Notes: generated by a model from the sequence alone, not told the origin. 64,000 bases of DNA from Taurinivorans muris (GCF_025232395.1 NZ_CP065938.1:1736001-1800000), one strand, 5' to 3'; shown: positions 37,858-45,660, counted from the stretch's first letter. Program-made: numbers and translations.

Positions 37858-39744
37858 TTATACTAAGTTTGGATTTTCTAAGATTTGATAAATCGGACCG
37901 CCTTCGGCATCGGCAGGAACAGGATTTCCCGTCACATAGCAAAGGGTCGGAACAATATCTGCAAGCCAGCGCGGACGTTCGTAACGGAAGCCTTTTTTCA
38001 CATTGGCGCCGTAGAACATGAGCAGGTTTTTAAGGCTGCCGCATCCTGATTCGCCGGTCGGGAAACCGTAGCCGTGTTCCGCCATATATTCGGGTTTCAA
38101 AGCGTAAACAACGTCACCTGCTTGCGCCCCGCCCATACCGAACACATGGGCGTCTTCTTTGCGTACCGCCAAAAGCACGGGACGTTCACCGGTTTCAGGG
38201 TGTTTGTAATCAAGCAGGGCGTCGATGATTTGGTCGCGCACTTTTTCGTAATCTTCAGCTTCCACAATGCCGCCGGGGTACTTGCCTTTCAGGTTCACGT
38301 AAACGAACATGTAGCGCTGCGGAACGGCGACTGATTTTGAAACGTCGAGAACATAGTCGAAACCTTCCGTTTCTTCGTAAATATCCCAATAGTTTTCTGA
38401 TTTTTTCGGCTCGTAAGAACAAAGCCCGGCTTGTTTCAAGGCATGCGCCGTATTGAGAATCGGTCCGATGGGGGTTGCTCCGTGGTCGGAACAGATGCAG
38501 GTTATGCAGTCGTCACCGAAAGCGTCGAGCAGGCGGCCAAGCATCGTGTCTTCAATTTCGTAAATCTTCCGTTCGAGGGTGCGGGCGTTTTTGCGCTTTT
38601 CAGGGTCTTCGCTGTCAATTTCATGGAGGAAGCCGTGATAGAACCAGTCAATGGGGTGGGAATGCATATAGAACAAATCCCAGTCGGGGTTTTTCTTAAG
38701 CAGTCCGTCCACCACATTCCAAAGCCAATCGCTGTGGAATTGGACGAGTTCGCCGACGGTTTCAAGGTCGATGACCTTATGCATGTAAGCGACCAAGCCG
38801 ATGTCGTTTGCCGTGATTTGCTTGGAAAGGTCGATACCGTCCATGGCGCCTGCCGGAGCCACCCAGCCGAGATGTCCGGCGATACCGGACACATACAGGA
38901 GGAAATCTTCCGCGTCTTCTGAAAGTTTCATCAATTTGCAGCGGAACGTGCCTGTTTCCATGCGTCCGTCTTCGGCGACTTTGAATTCATGATTGATAGG
39001 AGCGCTCCATTCACGGTTTTTAATGGTGCAAAACGCCTTGCCGTAATCGCGTTCCGGGCAAAGGGCGACGGTATCGTAGCCGTCACCGTTCATATCAAGC
39101 GCAAGAACATACCAGACTTGGTCTTCAAGAGGGTCCATGCAGTCACGGAATTTAATGGTTACTTCCATTTCCAGCGGATCGTCTTCGCTTTCGGGAAGAT
39201 TCGCCCAGCCTTTCGCCCTGTCGAAGCTGCCTTGTGAGCCCATATGATAAAAATCCGTGGAGATGACACTTTCGGAAGCTAAAAATTCCTTGTGTTCGTT
39301 ACCGACCAGCGGCCAGCGTTTTTCAATGGGAGAAATGCCTTGTCCCATGACCATGACGCCGTGCTGCATTTTGGAGGGCCAGGAAACGGGATAGTTTACG
39401 ACAATGGATTTTTTGCCGGCTTTGTCCCATGCGTCCCAAATGGTTTCTGCGGTGAGAATATCGGAACCGAAAGCCTGGGTTGTTTTTTTATGTTCAAGGC
39501 TTTCGCCTTCCATATAGTAATAATAGTCTTCGATACCATGGGTGCGGGGATATGCTCCGGTGCAAATGGTCGCCCATGAGGGAGGCGTTACCGTCGGAAG
39601 GTTGAATCCTTCGGGAATATAGCTGCCTTGTTCCATCACACGGCGGAAGTTTTTCAGTCCGCCTTCTGCGAGCATCGCTTCAAGACGTTTGGGAATTAAA
39701 CAGTCAAAACCGATAAGGGCCGCTTTTTTTGCTTTGCTTGCCAT
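37858..39744 (-). CDS. alkaline-phosphatase-superfamily hydrolase (phosphodiesterase/nucleotide pyrophosphatase type)
   Basis: 628-residue enzyme without signal peptide, hence cytoplasmic. Metal and catalytic motifs: D14 in LIGFDC, nucleophile T53 in PTVTPPSWATICTGAYP, D366 and H370 in HSHPIDWFYHG, D420-H421 in CSDHGAT. The last family His (normally in a GxHR- or HG-type turn before the final strand) seems replaced by the SGCGS turn at C568. The superfamily hydrolyses phosphate or sulfate mono- and diesters and phosphonates. Start at MASKAKKAA follows AGGAGA. It sits 21 bases before its small partner and 58 bases behind a sigma-54 type promoter. The substrate may be what the nearby BCCT carrier imports. 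Confidence 0.8.
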   Translation of the reverse strand: MASKAKKAALIGFDCLIPKRLEAMLAEGGLKNFRRVMEQGSYIPEGFNLPTVTPPSWATICTGAYPRTHGIEDYYYYMEGESLEHKKTTQAFGSDILTAETIWDAWDKAGKKSIVVNYPVSWPSKMQHGVMVMGQGISPIEKRWPLVGNEHKEFLASESVISTDFYHMGSQGSFDRAKGWANLPESEDDPLEMEVTIKFRDCMDPLEDQVWYVLALDMNGDGYDTVALCPERDYGKAFCTIKNREWSAPINHEFKVAEDGRMETGTFRCKLMKLSEDAEDFLLYVSGIAGHLGWVAPAGAMDGIDLSKQITANDIGLVAYMHKVIDLETVGELVQFHSDWLWNVVDGLLKKNPDWDLFYMHSHPIDWFYHGFLHEIDSEDPEKRKNARTLERKIYEIEDTMLGRLLDAFGDDCITCICSDHGATPIGPILNTAHALKQAGLCSYEPKKSENYWDIYEETEGFDYVLDVSKSVAVPQRYMFVYVNLKGKYPGGIVEAEDYEKVRDQIIDALLDYKHPETGERPVLLAVRKEDAHVFGMGGAQAGDVVYALKPEYMAEHGYGFPTGESGCGSLKNLLMFYGANVKKGFRYERPRWLADIVPTLCYVTGNPVPADAEGGPIYQILENPNLV

Positions 39745-39802
39745 GATTGTCTCCTTTGATAAATTTGCCATAGCGTATGATAAATCTTTTGTTCTTTTTA
39801 TA

Positions 39803-39817
39803 TCAAGAAGTATGCCA
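39803..39817 (-). promoter_or_regulatory. candidate sigma-54 promoter before the AlkP-type hydrolase
   Basis: Minus strand TGGCATACTTCTTGA, against consensus TGGCAC-N5-TTGC. The -24 GG and spacing are exact; the -12 GC is GA. It lies about 60 bases before the start codon, with two palindromic activator-site candidates further upstream. Confidence 0.5.
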
Positions 39818-39912
39818 AAGGCGTTTTGCCGTTGTTTTTAGGGAATAAACGGAGTTCATTTTTCTTTTTTCATGGTTTAAACGGTTTTTTGTGAAAATAA
39901 TGTGATAAAAAA

Positions 39913-39926
39913 CGACAAATATGTCG
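39913..39926. promoter_or_regulatory. activator-site palindrome UAS-1
   Basis: CGACAAATATGTCG, inverted repeat CGACA-N4-TGTCG, about 96 bp upstream of the -24 element of the hydrolase promoter. One of four copies in the window, all in the two long intergenic regions flanking the sigma-54 activator gene set. Confidence 0.65.
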
Positions 39927-40105
39927 CGTATTGTCGAAATAAGAGGAGATTTTTCTGTTTTTGAAAACAAGTGCGCGTCATTTTTGACGTATTCTTTATG
40001 GATATTAATAAAAATAATGTGGATATGTTATTATAATTATATAATATAGCAGGTGAATTTTTGTAATTGAATGATTTGTCCGTATTTTAGAAATAAAATT
40101 GTAAG

Positions 40106-40119
40106 CGACATTTATGTCG
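40106..40119. promoter_or_regulatory. activator-site palindrome UAS-2
   Basis: CGACATTTATGTCG, about 290 bp upstream of the same promoter. Between UAS-1 and UAS-2 the DNA is very AT-rich (39990-40060), suited to bending. A related inverted repeat CGTCA-TTTT-TGACG lies at 39976-39989. Confidence 0.65.
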
Positions 40120-40132
40120 TACTATGGAAATA

Positions 40133-40163
40133 AAAAAAGGCATTGCCTGTGCAACGCCTTTTC
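40133..40163 (-). terminator. terminator after the first OsmC-like gene
   Basis: AAAAGGCATTGC / GCAACGCCTTTT stem with one mismatch, followed on the minus strand by TTTTTTTATTT. It separates the OsmC gene from the hydrolase transcript. Confidence 0.8.
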
Positions 40164-40185
40164 AATTTGAATGGCTCATGCCCGC

Positions 40186-40617
40186 TTAGTCGTCATATTC
40201 GGCTTCAAGTTTATAGGTCATGTGTATTCCCTCATGAACGGAACCGGTAACCAAGCAGCCGTTTTTCATAATTTTTTGGCAGCGTTCGAAAATGGAATCG
40301 TCTTCGCCGTCCATTGCGACTTTCACGTCTAAATTGATGCCGGTGACGCGTGCCTGCTTGTTTTCATTATGCCCCAAATCTATGTTCGCAATGCCTTCTA
40401 TTTCCGTGAAGTTTGCCCCGCGGGCGGTCAGCGCGCTTCCCAAGGTTGCGATGTAGCAAGCTAAATTGGCGGCGGAAAGAAGGGATTTCGCAAGTCCTGC
40501 CCTTTGTTCTTCCGGGATTTTATCGTAATCGATGATGATGTTGTCTATTGCGGGAATGCCGAAATCAATGGTGTGAACGTTTCCTTTGCGTGAATACTTT
40601 ACAATAGGTGCTGACAT
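40186..40617 (-). CDS. OsmC-family protein with both cysteines
   Basis: 143-residue OsmC/Ohr-fold protein. First cysteine on the central helix in NLACYIATLGS (C54), second in KNGCLVTGSVHEG (C121), so the thiol pair needed for hydroperoxide reduction or thiol/sulfur transfer is present, unlike the paralogue at 35673. AAGGAG ribosome site. A sigma-54 type promoter lies about 90 bases upstream, and a terminator follows, giving a one-gene transcript inside the cluster. Peroxidase is the default family function; the sulfur-relay setting suggests a thiol-transfer alternative. Confidence 0.82.
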   Translation of the reverse strand: MSAPIVKYSRKGNVHTIDFGIPAIDNIIIDYDKIPEEQRAGLAKSLLSAANLACYIATLGSALTARGANFTEIEGIANIDLGHNENKQARVTGINLDVKVAMDGEDDSIFERCQKIMKNGCLVTGSVHEGIHMTYKLEAEYDD

Positions 40618-40706
40618 AAGATACTCCTTAACAATTTACAGTGCCTCAAAAAATTTATAGTGTTTTCATACGGTATGGTGTTTCTATAAATTTAGAGTAT
40701 CTTATA

Positions 40707-40721
40707 GCAAAAACTGTTCCA
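40707..40721 (-). promoter_or_regulatory. candidate sigma-54 promoter before the first OsmC-like gene
   Basis: Minus strand TGGAACAGTTTTTGC, against TGGCAC-N5-TTGC: GG and GC elements and the spacing are all exact, with one mismatch in the -24 hexamer. Located between the activator stop and the OsmC start. Confidence 0.6.
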
Positions 40722-40759
40722 AAGGAATTGGAGTGTCCTATGGCAAACTCATTCAAATT

Positions 40760-42157
40760 TCATTTTATTCCGAACTGCTTTATTTTTCTTTGCAGCGTTC
40801 TTAAATTCATGTCGAGGCATTCCGCGCACTTAGCCGTATTTCCTTGATTTTGGGACAGGGATTTCATAATGATTTGCCTTTCAAACTCTTCCGTTGCCTC
40901 TTTGAAAGAAAGCGTATTGGCGGTCAGATTCATTAAGAAACTGTCTTCTTCGGAAAAATGCAGGCTTTTGAGCGCGTCTTCGCCAAGAAACAGGTATTTA
41001 TCCAAAAAATTATGCAGTTCCCGCACATTGCCGGGCCAATGATAGTTTTGCATGGCTAAACGGACTTTCAGCGGCAGCGTGATTTTAGCATTTTTGCGTT
41101 TGAAATAATTTTCAACCAAAAGGAATAAGTCATTTTCCCTTTCCCGCAGCGGGGGCAGATGAATTTCCAGCACATTAATCCGGTAAAAGAAATCCGAACG
41201 CATGTTTTTTTCCTGCACCATTTGGTTTAAATCCCTATGCGTCGCCGTGATCAGACGAAAATTGGAATTTTTGGGCGTGTTGCTTCCCAAAGGCGTATAG
41301 GTTCTGTTTTCCAGCGTGCGCAAAAGTTTCACCTGCAAATTGAGGGGGATTTCCCCTATTTCGTCTAAAAAGAGCGTGCCGTTGTCGGCGGCGGCGATGA
41401 AGCCTTGTTTATTGGCGTAAGCGCCGGAAAAAGAACCTTTCGTATGTCCGAAAAATTCACTTTCCATAAGCTGTTCGGGAATAGCCCCGCAGTTGACGGG
41501 AACATAATCGCCCTTTTTGCCGCTGTATTCATGAATGGCTTTTGCAACCAAGTCTTTTCCGCAGCCGGTTTCTCCCAGTATGATGACATTCATATCGTTT
41601 TCAGAAGCTTTCATAATGAGTTCATAAACATTTTGCATGGCTTTGCTTCTGCCGATAATGCGTCCCAGGCCGTTCGCCTGCTCTATCGAGGCTTTGAGCT
41701 GTTTATTTTCTTCCTGCAATTCCAGTTCATTGAATTTTTCTTCGGAAATATCCATGATTACTCCCTTGTAACCGATGATATTTCCTTGCTTGTCATAATC
41801 GCCCGCACCGATGTCCCAAACCCATTTCAAAAGCCCGCTCGCGAATTTTATGCGGTATTTCATTTCATAGGACTTATGCTCCCTCACTTGGTCATAGCTG
41901 TAATTATGGGTTCTTTTTACATCGTCCTCCGTCATTAAATGTTCAAGCACGTTTTTATTTTGTTTTATAAATTCGGCTGCGGAAATGCCCACAAGCTCCA
42001 TGCAGCCCTTGCTCGCGTATTCCAAAATAAGGGAATAATCATACGGATTGTCCGTTTTTGAGGGAATGAATTTGCAATAATAAGCCAAACCCGGCAGAAT
42101 ATCGAAAATATTTTTTTCAAACTCGCTGAAATAATTGCCGTCTCTGTATTGTACCAT
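40760..42157 (-). CDS. PAS-containing sigma-54 activator (enhancer-binding protein)
   Basis: 465-residue bacterial enhancer-binding protein. A PAS sensor occupies about 15-140, then the AAA+ domain with Walker A GETGCGKD (195-202), the sigma-54 contact loop GSFSGA (241-246; usual form GAFTGA), Walker B LFLDEIGE (near 265) and the arginine-finger region FYRINVLEI. A C-terminal Fis-type helix-turn-helix (425-465) ends NLRTLQRKIKQFG. It hydrolyses ATP to open sigma-54 promoters, presumably those found before the OsmC, hydrolase and BCCT genes. No receiver domain, so it is controlled by ligand or redox at the PAS rather than by phosphorylation. It follows the BCCT gene and its terminator. Confidence 0.93.
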   Translation of the reverse strand: MVQYRDGNYFSEFEKNIFDILPGLAYYCKFIPSKTDNPYDYSLILEYASKGCMELVGISAAEFIKQNKNVLEHLMTEDDVKRTHNYSYDQVREHKSYEMKYRIKFASGLLKWVWDIGAGDYDKQGNIIGYKGVIMDISEEKFNELELQEENKQLKASIEQANGLGRIIGRSKAMQNVYELIMKASENDMNVIILGETGCGKDLVAKAIHEYSGKKGDYVPVNCGAIPEQLMESEFFGHTKGSFSGAYANKQGFIAAADNGTLFLDEIGEIPLNLQVKLLRTLENRTYTPLGSNTPKNSNFRLITATHRDLNQMVQEKNMRSDFFYRINVLEIHLPPLRERENDLFLLVENYFKRKNAKITLPLKVRLAMQNYHWPGNVRELHNFLDKYLFLGEDALKSLHFSEEDSFLMNLTANTLSFKEATEEFERQIIMKSLSQNQGNTAKCAECLDMNLRTLQRKIKQFGIK

Positions 42158-42204
42158 AAAATTCCCGCCTTTTTTCCAGTATATAGAAGAAGAGTGTGTT
42201 AGTA

Positions 42205-42237
42205 AATAATAAAAAAAGCCGGTATCGAGCCGGCTTT
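42205..42237 (-). terminator. terminator after the BCCT gene
   Basis: AAAGCCGG / CCGGCTTT stem with a 7-base loop and TTTTTTTATT on the minus strand. Confidence 0.88.
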
Positions 42238-42269
42238 CTTCTTTTTGGCGATTATGAACAAAATATTTT

Positions 42270-43832
42270 TTATCGGCAGTCTGTCACTTCGTCCAGTTTG
42301 TCGCCTTTGAGCATTTTTATCCATGCGTAGGCAAGGAGGATGACAGGAATGCAGATGAAAATACCCGCCAGCTTGCCAAGCATTTTTGCAACTTCAAGCC
42401 CGCCCATGGTAAGGGCTCCGAAAGCGAGCAAGCCTTGCAAAAGCGCCCACATGACCAAATTGTATTTGTTGGGATCGTCGTTGACTCCGATTCGTTTGGT
42501 TGCTGTTGCCGCCATGATGTAACAGCTTGAATTGATGCTTGTTGCCAGGAAAATGGTTGAAACCATCGCATACACGATAAAAACCACGGTGCTGAAAGGC
42601 AGCGTGTCAAAAACTTCCGCCATGAGGGCGGCGCCGCCTTGCTTCACCAAAATACCCGTAACGTCAATGATGTTGTTGTGTGACAGGTATAAGGTGTAGG
42701 AGCCAAGCACGCCATGCATGCAGTAACCGCCAAGAACCGCGAAGAACAAACCGCAGCCTACGATTTCCCTGACCGTTCTTCCGCGGGAGATCCTTGCAAT
42801 GAATAAGCCCATGAAAGGTCCGTAGCCCAGCCAGTTCATGGCATAGAACATTGTCCAGTCCTGGGGCACGGTTTGGTCGGTGAACGGGTCCGTCCAAAGG
42901 ATATAGGTAAGGAAGTTGTTGGCTGTTCTGCCCACGGCGTTGGTGAACGTATCGAACAATGTGGCTGTCGGACCGCACAAGAAAACATAAATGAGCAAAG
43001 CAAACGCCAAAAGCACGTTGAGGTCGCTTACTGTTTTAATTCCTTTTTTCAAACCGAAATAAACGCTGACGGCGGAAATGGCGATAGTCGTGAGTAAGAT
43101 TTTGCCTTGCAGGGCGAGGGAAGGTTCAAAGCCTGTCACTTTGCAGATGGTCGCTTCCACGGTCGGCAGGGAAAGGCACATGGTCATTGTCGTACAGAAC
43201 ATCAGACCCAAAATGAAGCAGCAGTCCAAAAATCTGCCTAGGAATTTGTCTTTGCGTTCGCCGATGACAATTTCAGAAGCCGCGCTCACACGCAAAAGAG
43301 GCTGTCTTCTGATGTGGAACATATAGCAGATAGGCAAGGCGCAGATGAAATAAGAGCTCCATGCTGTGGGGCCCCAGTTTAAAAGAAGGAAACTTAGGCT
43401 GAGGTTGTACGCCTCCACGCTTTCGGGCGCCGCATTCATAGGGGGCGTCACCAAATACCATGAGGGTTCGACAATAGCCCAGAACATGCATGCCCCTGCA
43501 ACGCCGGAGGTGAAAATCATGGCAGCCCAGGAACCAAGAGGAAATTCGGGTTTTTCGTCAGGGTCGCCAAATTTTATGTCGCCGTATTTGCTTATGGCGA
43601 AATAAATGAGCATGAAAACAAAAATCGTCACAAGCCATAAAAACGAACTGCCCAATGCCTTGTTCAGCGGGTTCACAATGCCTTTTAAAAAGGCTTCCAT
43701 TTCCGCGCTGAAAAAGATTGCAGGCAAGCTGACAAGCAATAAAACAAGAACAACCGGCAAGGCAATTGATTTTTCAACGCATAAATCATTTTCATCCAAT
43801 GGTCTGCAAGTGAAATCGTCGTCTTTTGCCAT
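42270..43832 (-). CDS. BCCT-family transporter with a modified aromatic box
   Basis: 520-residue, twelve-helix secondary transporter of the betaine/carnitine/choline family. The signature FIARISRGRTVREI (344-357) and first aromatic motif NWGPTAWSSY (152-161; Trp153, Trp158, Tyr161) are present. In the second aromatic motif the usual FYWAWWISW reads FYAMNWLGY (329-337), so two of the three Trp that cage trimethylammonium in BetP are Asn333 and Tyr337. A substrate other than glycine betaine is likely. No long C-terminal osmosensing tail. Start at 43832 (MAKDDDF) follows GGAGG; the 18-codon upstream extension is ignored. Divergent from the EamA gene, with two activator palindromes between. Confidence 0.92.
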   Translation of the reverse strand: MAKDDDFTCRPLDENDLCVEKSIALPVVLVLLLVSLPAIFFSAEMEAFLKGIVNPLNKALGSSFLWLVTIFVFMLIYFAISKYGDIKFGDPDEKPEFPLGSWAAMIFTSGVAGACMFWAIVEPSWYLVTPPMNAAPESVEAYNLSLSFLLLNWGPTAWSSYFICALPICYMFHIRRQPLLRVSAASEIVIGERKDKFLGRFLDCCFILGLMFCTTMTMCLSLPTVEATICKVTGFEPSLALQGKILLTTIAISAVSVYFGLKKGIKTVSDLNVLLAFALLIYVFLCGPTATLFDTFTNAVGRTANNFLTYILWTDPFTDQTVPQDWTMFYAMNWLGYGPFMGLFIARISRGRTVREIVGCGLFFAVLGGYCMHGVLGSYTLYLSHNNIIDVTGILVKQGGAALMAEVFDTLPFSTVVFIVYAMVSTIFLATSINSSCYIMAATATKRIGVNDDPNKYNLVMWALLQGLLAFGALTMGGLEVAKMLGKLAGIFICIPVILLAYAWIKMLKGDKLDEVTDCR

Positions 43833-43870
43833 GGGAACCTCCAATGTGCATATGTTTTTTGCTCTAAAAA

Positions 43871-43885
43871 TCACAAAACATGCCA
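43871..43885 (-). promoter_or_regulatory. weak candidate sigma-54 promoter before the BCCT gene
   Basis: Minus strand TGGCATGTTTTGTGA: the -24 TGGCA matches and the -12 element is GTGA instead of TTGC. Its position, about 40 bases before the start and 78 bases downstream of a UAS palindrome, supports it more than its sequence does. Confidence 0.35.
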
Positions 43886-43962
43886 TTACGAATAAAAAGT
43901 ATTATATTGGCATATTAGGATAAATAGGATTGGAAAAACGCGTATTGCTTTGTCCATTAATG

Positions 43963-43976
43963 CGACATTTGTGTCG
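43963..43976. promoter_or_regulatory. activator-site palindrome UAS-3
   Basis: CGACATTTGTGTCG in the BCCT-EamA divergent region. Same CGACA-N4-TGTCG form as UAS-1 and UAS-2. Confidence 0.65.
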
Positions 43977-44115
43977 TTCAATTCTTTTTGAGAGAAATAA
44001 TTAGTTTTTTATGACGACAACTTTGACATTTTTTTGAATTTTACTTTTAGAATGACAAAGAAAATTTCATTTATTTCCAGGTGATTAGGTTTTTGAAAGC
44101 GGGAAACGTTTTTTA

Positions 44116-44129
44116 TGACAAATATGTCG
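44116..44129. promoter_or_regulatory. activator-site palindrome UAS-4
   Basis: TGACAAATATGTCG, one mismatch from the consensus of the other three. It lies 153 bp from UAS-3, similar to the 193-bp spacing of the UAS-1/UAS-2 pair. It falls inside a 67-codon open extension before the EamA start, supporting a downstream start for that gene. A half site CGACA is at 44015-44019. Confidence 0.55.
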
Positions 44130-44281
44130 TCAATGAAAAGATTTTATCGTTCTTTTTGGAACAAAGTCCTTTCATTATTCCGATATATATAATGAATACA
44201 GCGGAAATTCGGACTTTTCGGGGGGTTTTCGCTTGGCATAATTTTTGCTTTTTTTTATGGCAAATATTTGCAGAGGTGCTT

Positions 44282-45343
44282 ATGGGGTCAGAAATACTCA
44301 CTCAAACAAATTTTGTCAAAACAGCGGAAAGGGCGGCGGAACTGCGTGAAAAAAAAGATTTGCTCTTTGCCAAAAAAGGTTTGGTTCTTGGCATAATCGG
44401 CGGTATCACGTGGGCGGTATCAAGCGTTTTTCTTTTGGGCATGGGGGTTAAAAGCGGTGCCTTCGCACAGCCTGAATATTGGCTTGTCGCTCCTTTTGCG
44501 GCTGCGGGTATTCATGATTTTTGCGGCGCAGTCACATCTTTGGCAGTCAATGCTTACAGAGGGCAATTGAAAGAAATTCCCCGAACCATTAAAAATAAAG
44601 CCGGCAGGCTTTGCATGCTCGGCGGATTTTTGGGCGCGCCTTTCGGAATGGGAGGGTATTTGATGGCTGTTTCCTTAACCGATCCGGCGTATGTTTTGCC
44701 GATAACTTCCCTGTACCCCGCTTTTGCGGCTATTTTGGCAATGGTCTTTTTAAAGGAAAAAATCATCGGAAGAGCATGGATCGGTTTGCTCGGCTGTATT
44801 TTGGGCGTGTTCATCATCAGTTTTGTCGCGCCTTCCGGCGGCGGGTCCGAATATTTTTATTTAGGTTTGCTTTTCGCCGTTGTCGCCGCCTGCGGCTGGG
44901 CCTGCGAGGGCGTTGTGGTGACCTCCGGAATGGATTTTGTCGAACCCGGCATTGCATTGAACATTTATCAAATGACTTCCGCATGCATTTACTGGTTCAT
45001 TCTTATTCCGCTTGCCTGCCATTTCACGCTGCCTGCGGATATGGGTTATTTTTCAGCTATCCAAGGTTTTTTAACCAGTGACAAACTATACCTTGTCATG
45101 CTTGCGGGGATTGTGGGGGCTTGTTCCTATATGTGCTGGTATAAGGCGATGAATACGACAGGGGTAAGCCGTGCCATGGCTTTGAACATCACCTATGCAC
45201 TATGGGGCGTGGTTTTGAGTGCTGTTTTCCTGGATACGGAGATTACCGTAAATCTTGTCATCGGTGCTGTCGTGATTTTCTCTGGCATGGTTCTTGTTAT
45301 CGGAAATCCTAAAGACATTGTCAATTTGCGGCAAGTGGGCTAG
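44282..45343 (+). CDS. EamA/DMT-family permease
   Basis: 353-residue membrane protein with ten helices in two EamA repeats preceded by a 40-residue charged cytoplasmic segment (ERAAELREKKDLLFAKKG). First repeat ends ...YVLPITSLYPAFAAILAMVFLKEK, the second ...GVSRAMALNITYALWGVVLSAVFL, both typical. Start placed at 44282 (MGSEILTQ) after AGAGGTG, because the longer frame would include regulatory palindrome UAS-4. It diverges from the BCCT gene, so export and import may be co-regulated. A small winged-helix gene follows 23 bases later. Confidence 0.85.
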   Translation: MGSEILTQTNFVKTAERAAELREKKDLLFAKKGLVLGIIGGITWAVSSVFLLGMGVKSGAFAQPEYWLVAPFAAAGIHDFCGAVTSLAVNAYRGQLKEIPRTIKNKAGRLCMLGGFLGAPFGMGGYLMAVSLTDPAYVLPITSLYPAFAAILAMVFLKEKIIGRAWIGLLGCILGVFIISFVAPSGGGSEYFYLGLLFAVVAACGWACEGVVVTSGMDFVEPGIALNIYQMTSACIYWFILIPLACHFTLPADMGYFSAIQGFLTSDKLYLVMLAGIVGACSYMCWYKAMNTTGVSRAMALNITYALWGVVLSAVFLDTEITVNLVIGAVVIFSGMVLVIGNPKDIVNLRQVG

Positions 45344-45366
45344 CTTCGGGCAAACGGGGAGAAATT

Positions 45367-45633
45367 ATGAAACATCCGATCAGATTGGAAATTTGTAAAT
45401 TGTTGGATATGCATGCTTCGCTCACAACACGGGAAATTCAGGATTTGCTCTTGCAGTCCCACCCCGGTGAAAAGCAGGTTTATGCCGCCGATGAACATGT
45501 TTTGTCTTTGCGTGCTGTCGGCATTGCGGAGCTTGTGGAAGAATGGGTTGAGGACGCCGGCGAGGGGGAAATGCTGATGCAGCGCTGGCGGCTGACTAAA
45601 TTCGGCAGGGAAAAATACCGAAAATATTGGTAA
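45367..45633 (+). CDS. small winged-helix protein
   Basis: 88-residue protein made of one helix-turn-helix/winged-helix unit: MKHPIRLEICKLLDMHASLTTREIQDLL resembles the first helices of ArsR-type regulators, then a wing region ending WRLTKFGREKYRKYW. No metal-binding cysteine or ligand domain. It is the second gene of a probable operon with the EamA permease (GGGAG site) and could control it. Family assignment is by pattern only. Confidence 0.65.
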   Translation: MKHPIRLEICKLLDMHASLTTREIQDLLLQSHPGEKQVYAADEHVLSLRAVGIAELVEEWVEDAGEGEMLMQRWRLTKFGREKYRKYW

Positions 45634-45660
45634 CAGGTTAATTTTCCGATATATGGCATG

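Noticed and set aside
39976-39989. CGTCA-TTTT-TGACG inverted repeat as a fifth activator site
   Set aside because: Same geometry but different half-site (CGTCA rather than CGACA); not counted with the four matching palindromes.
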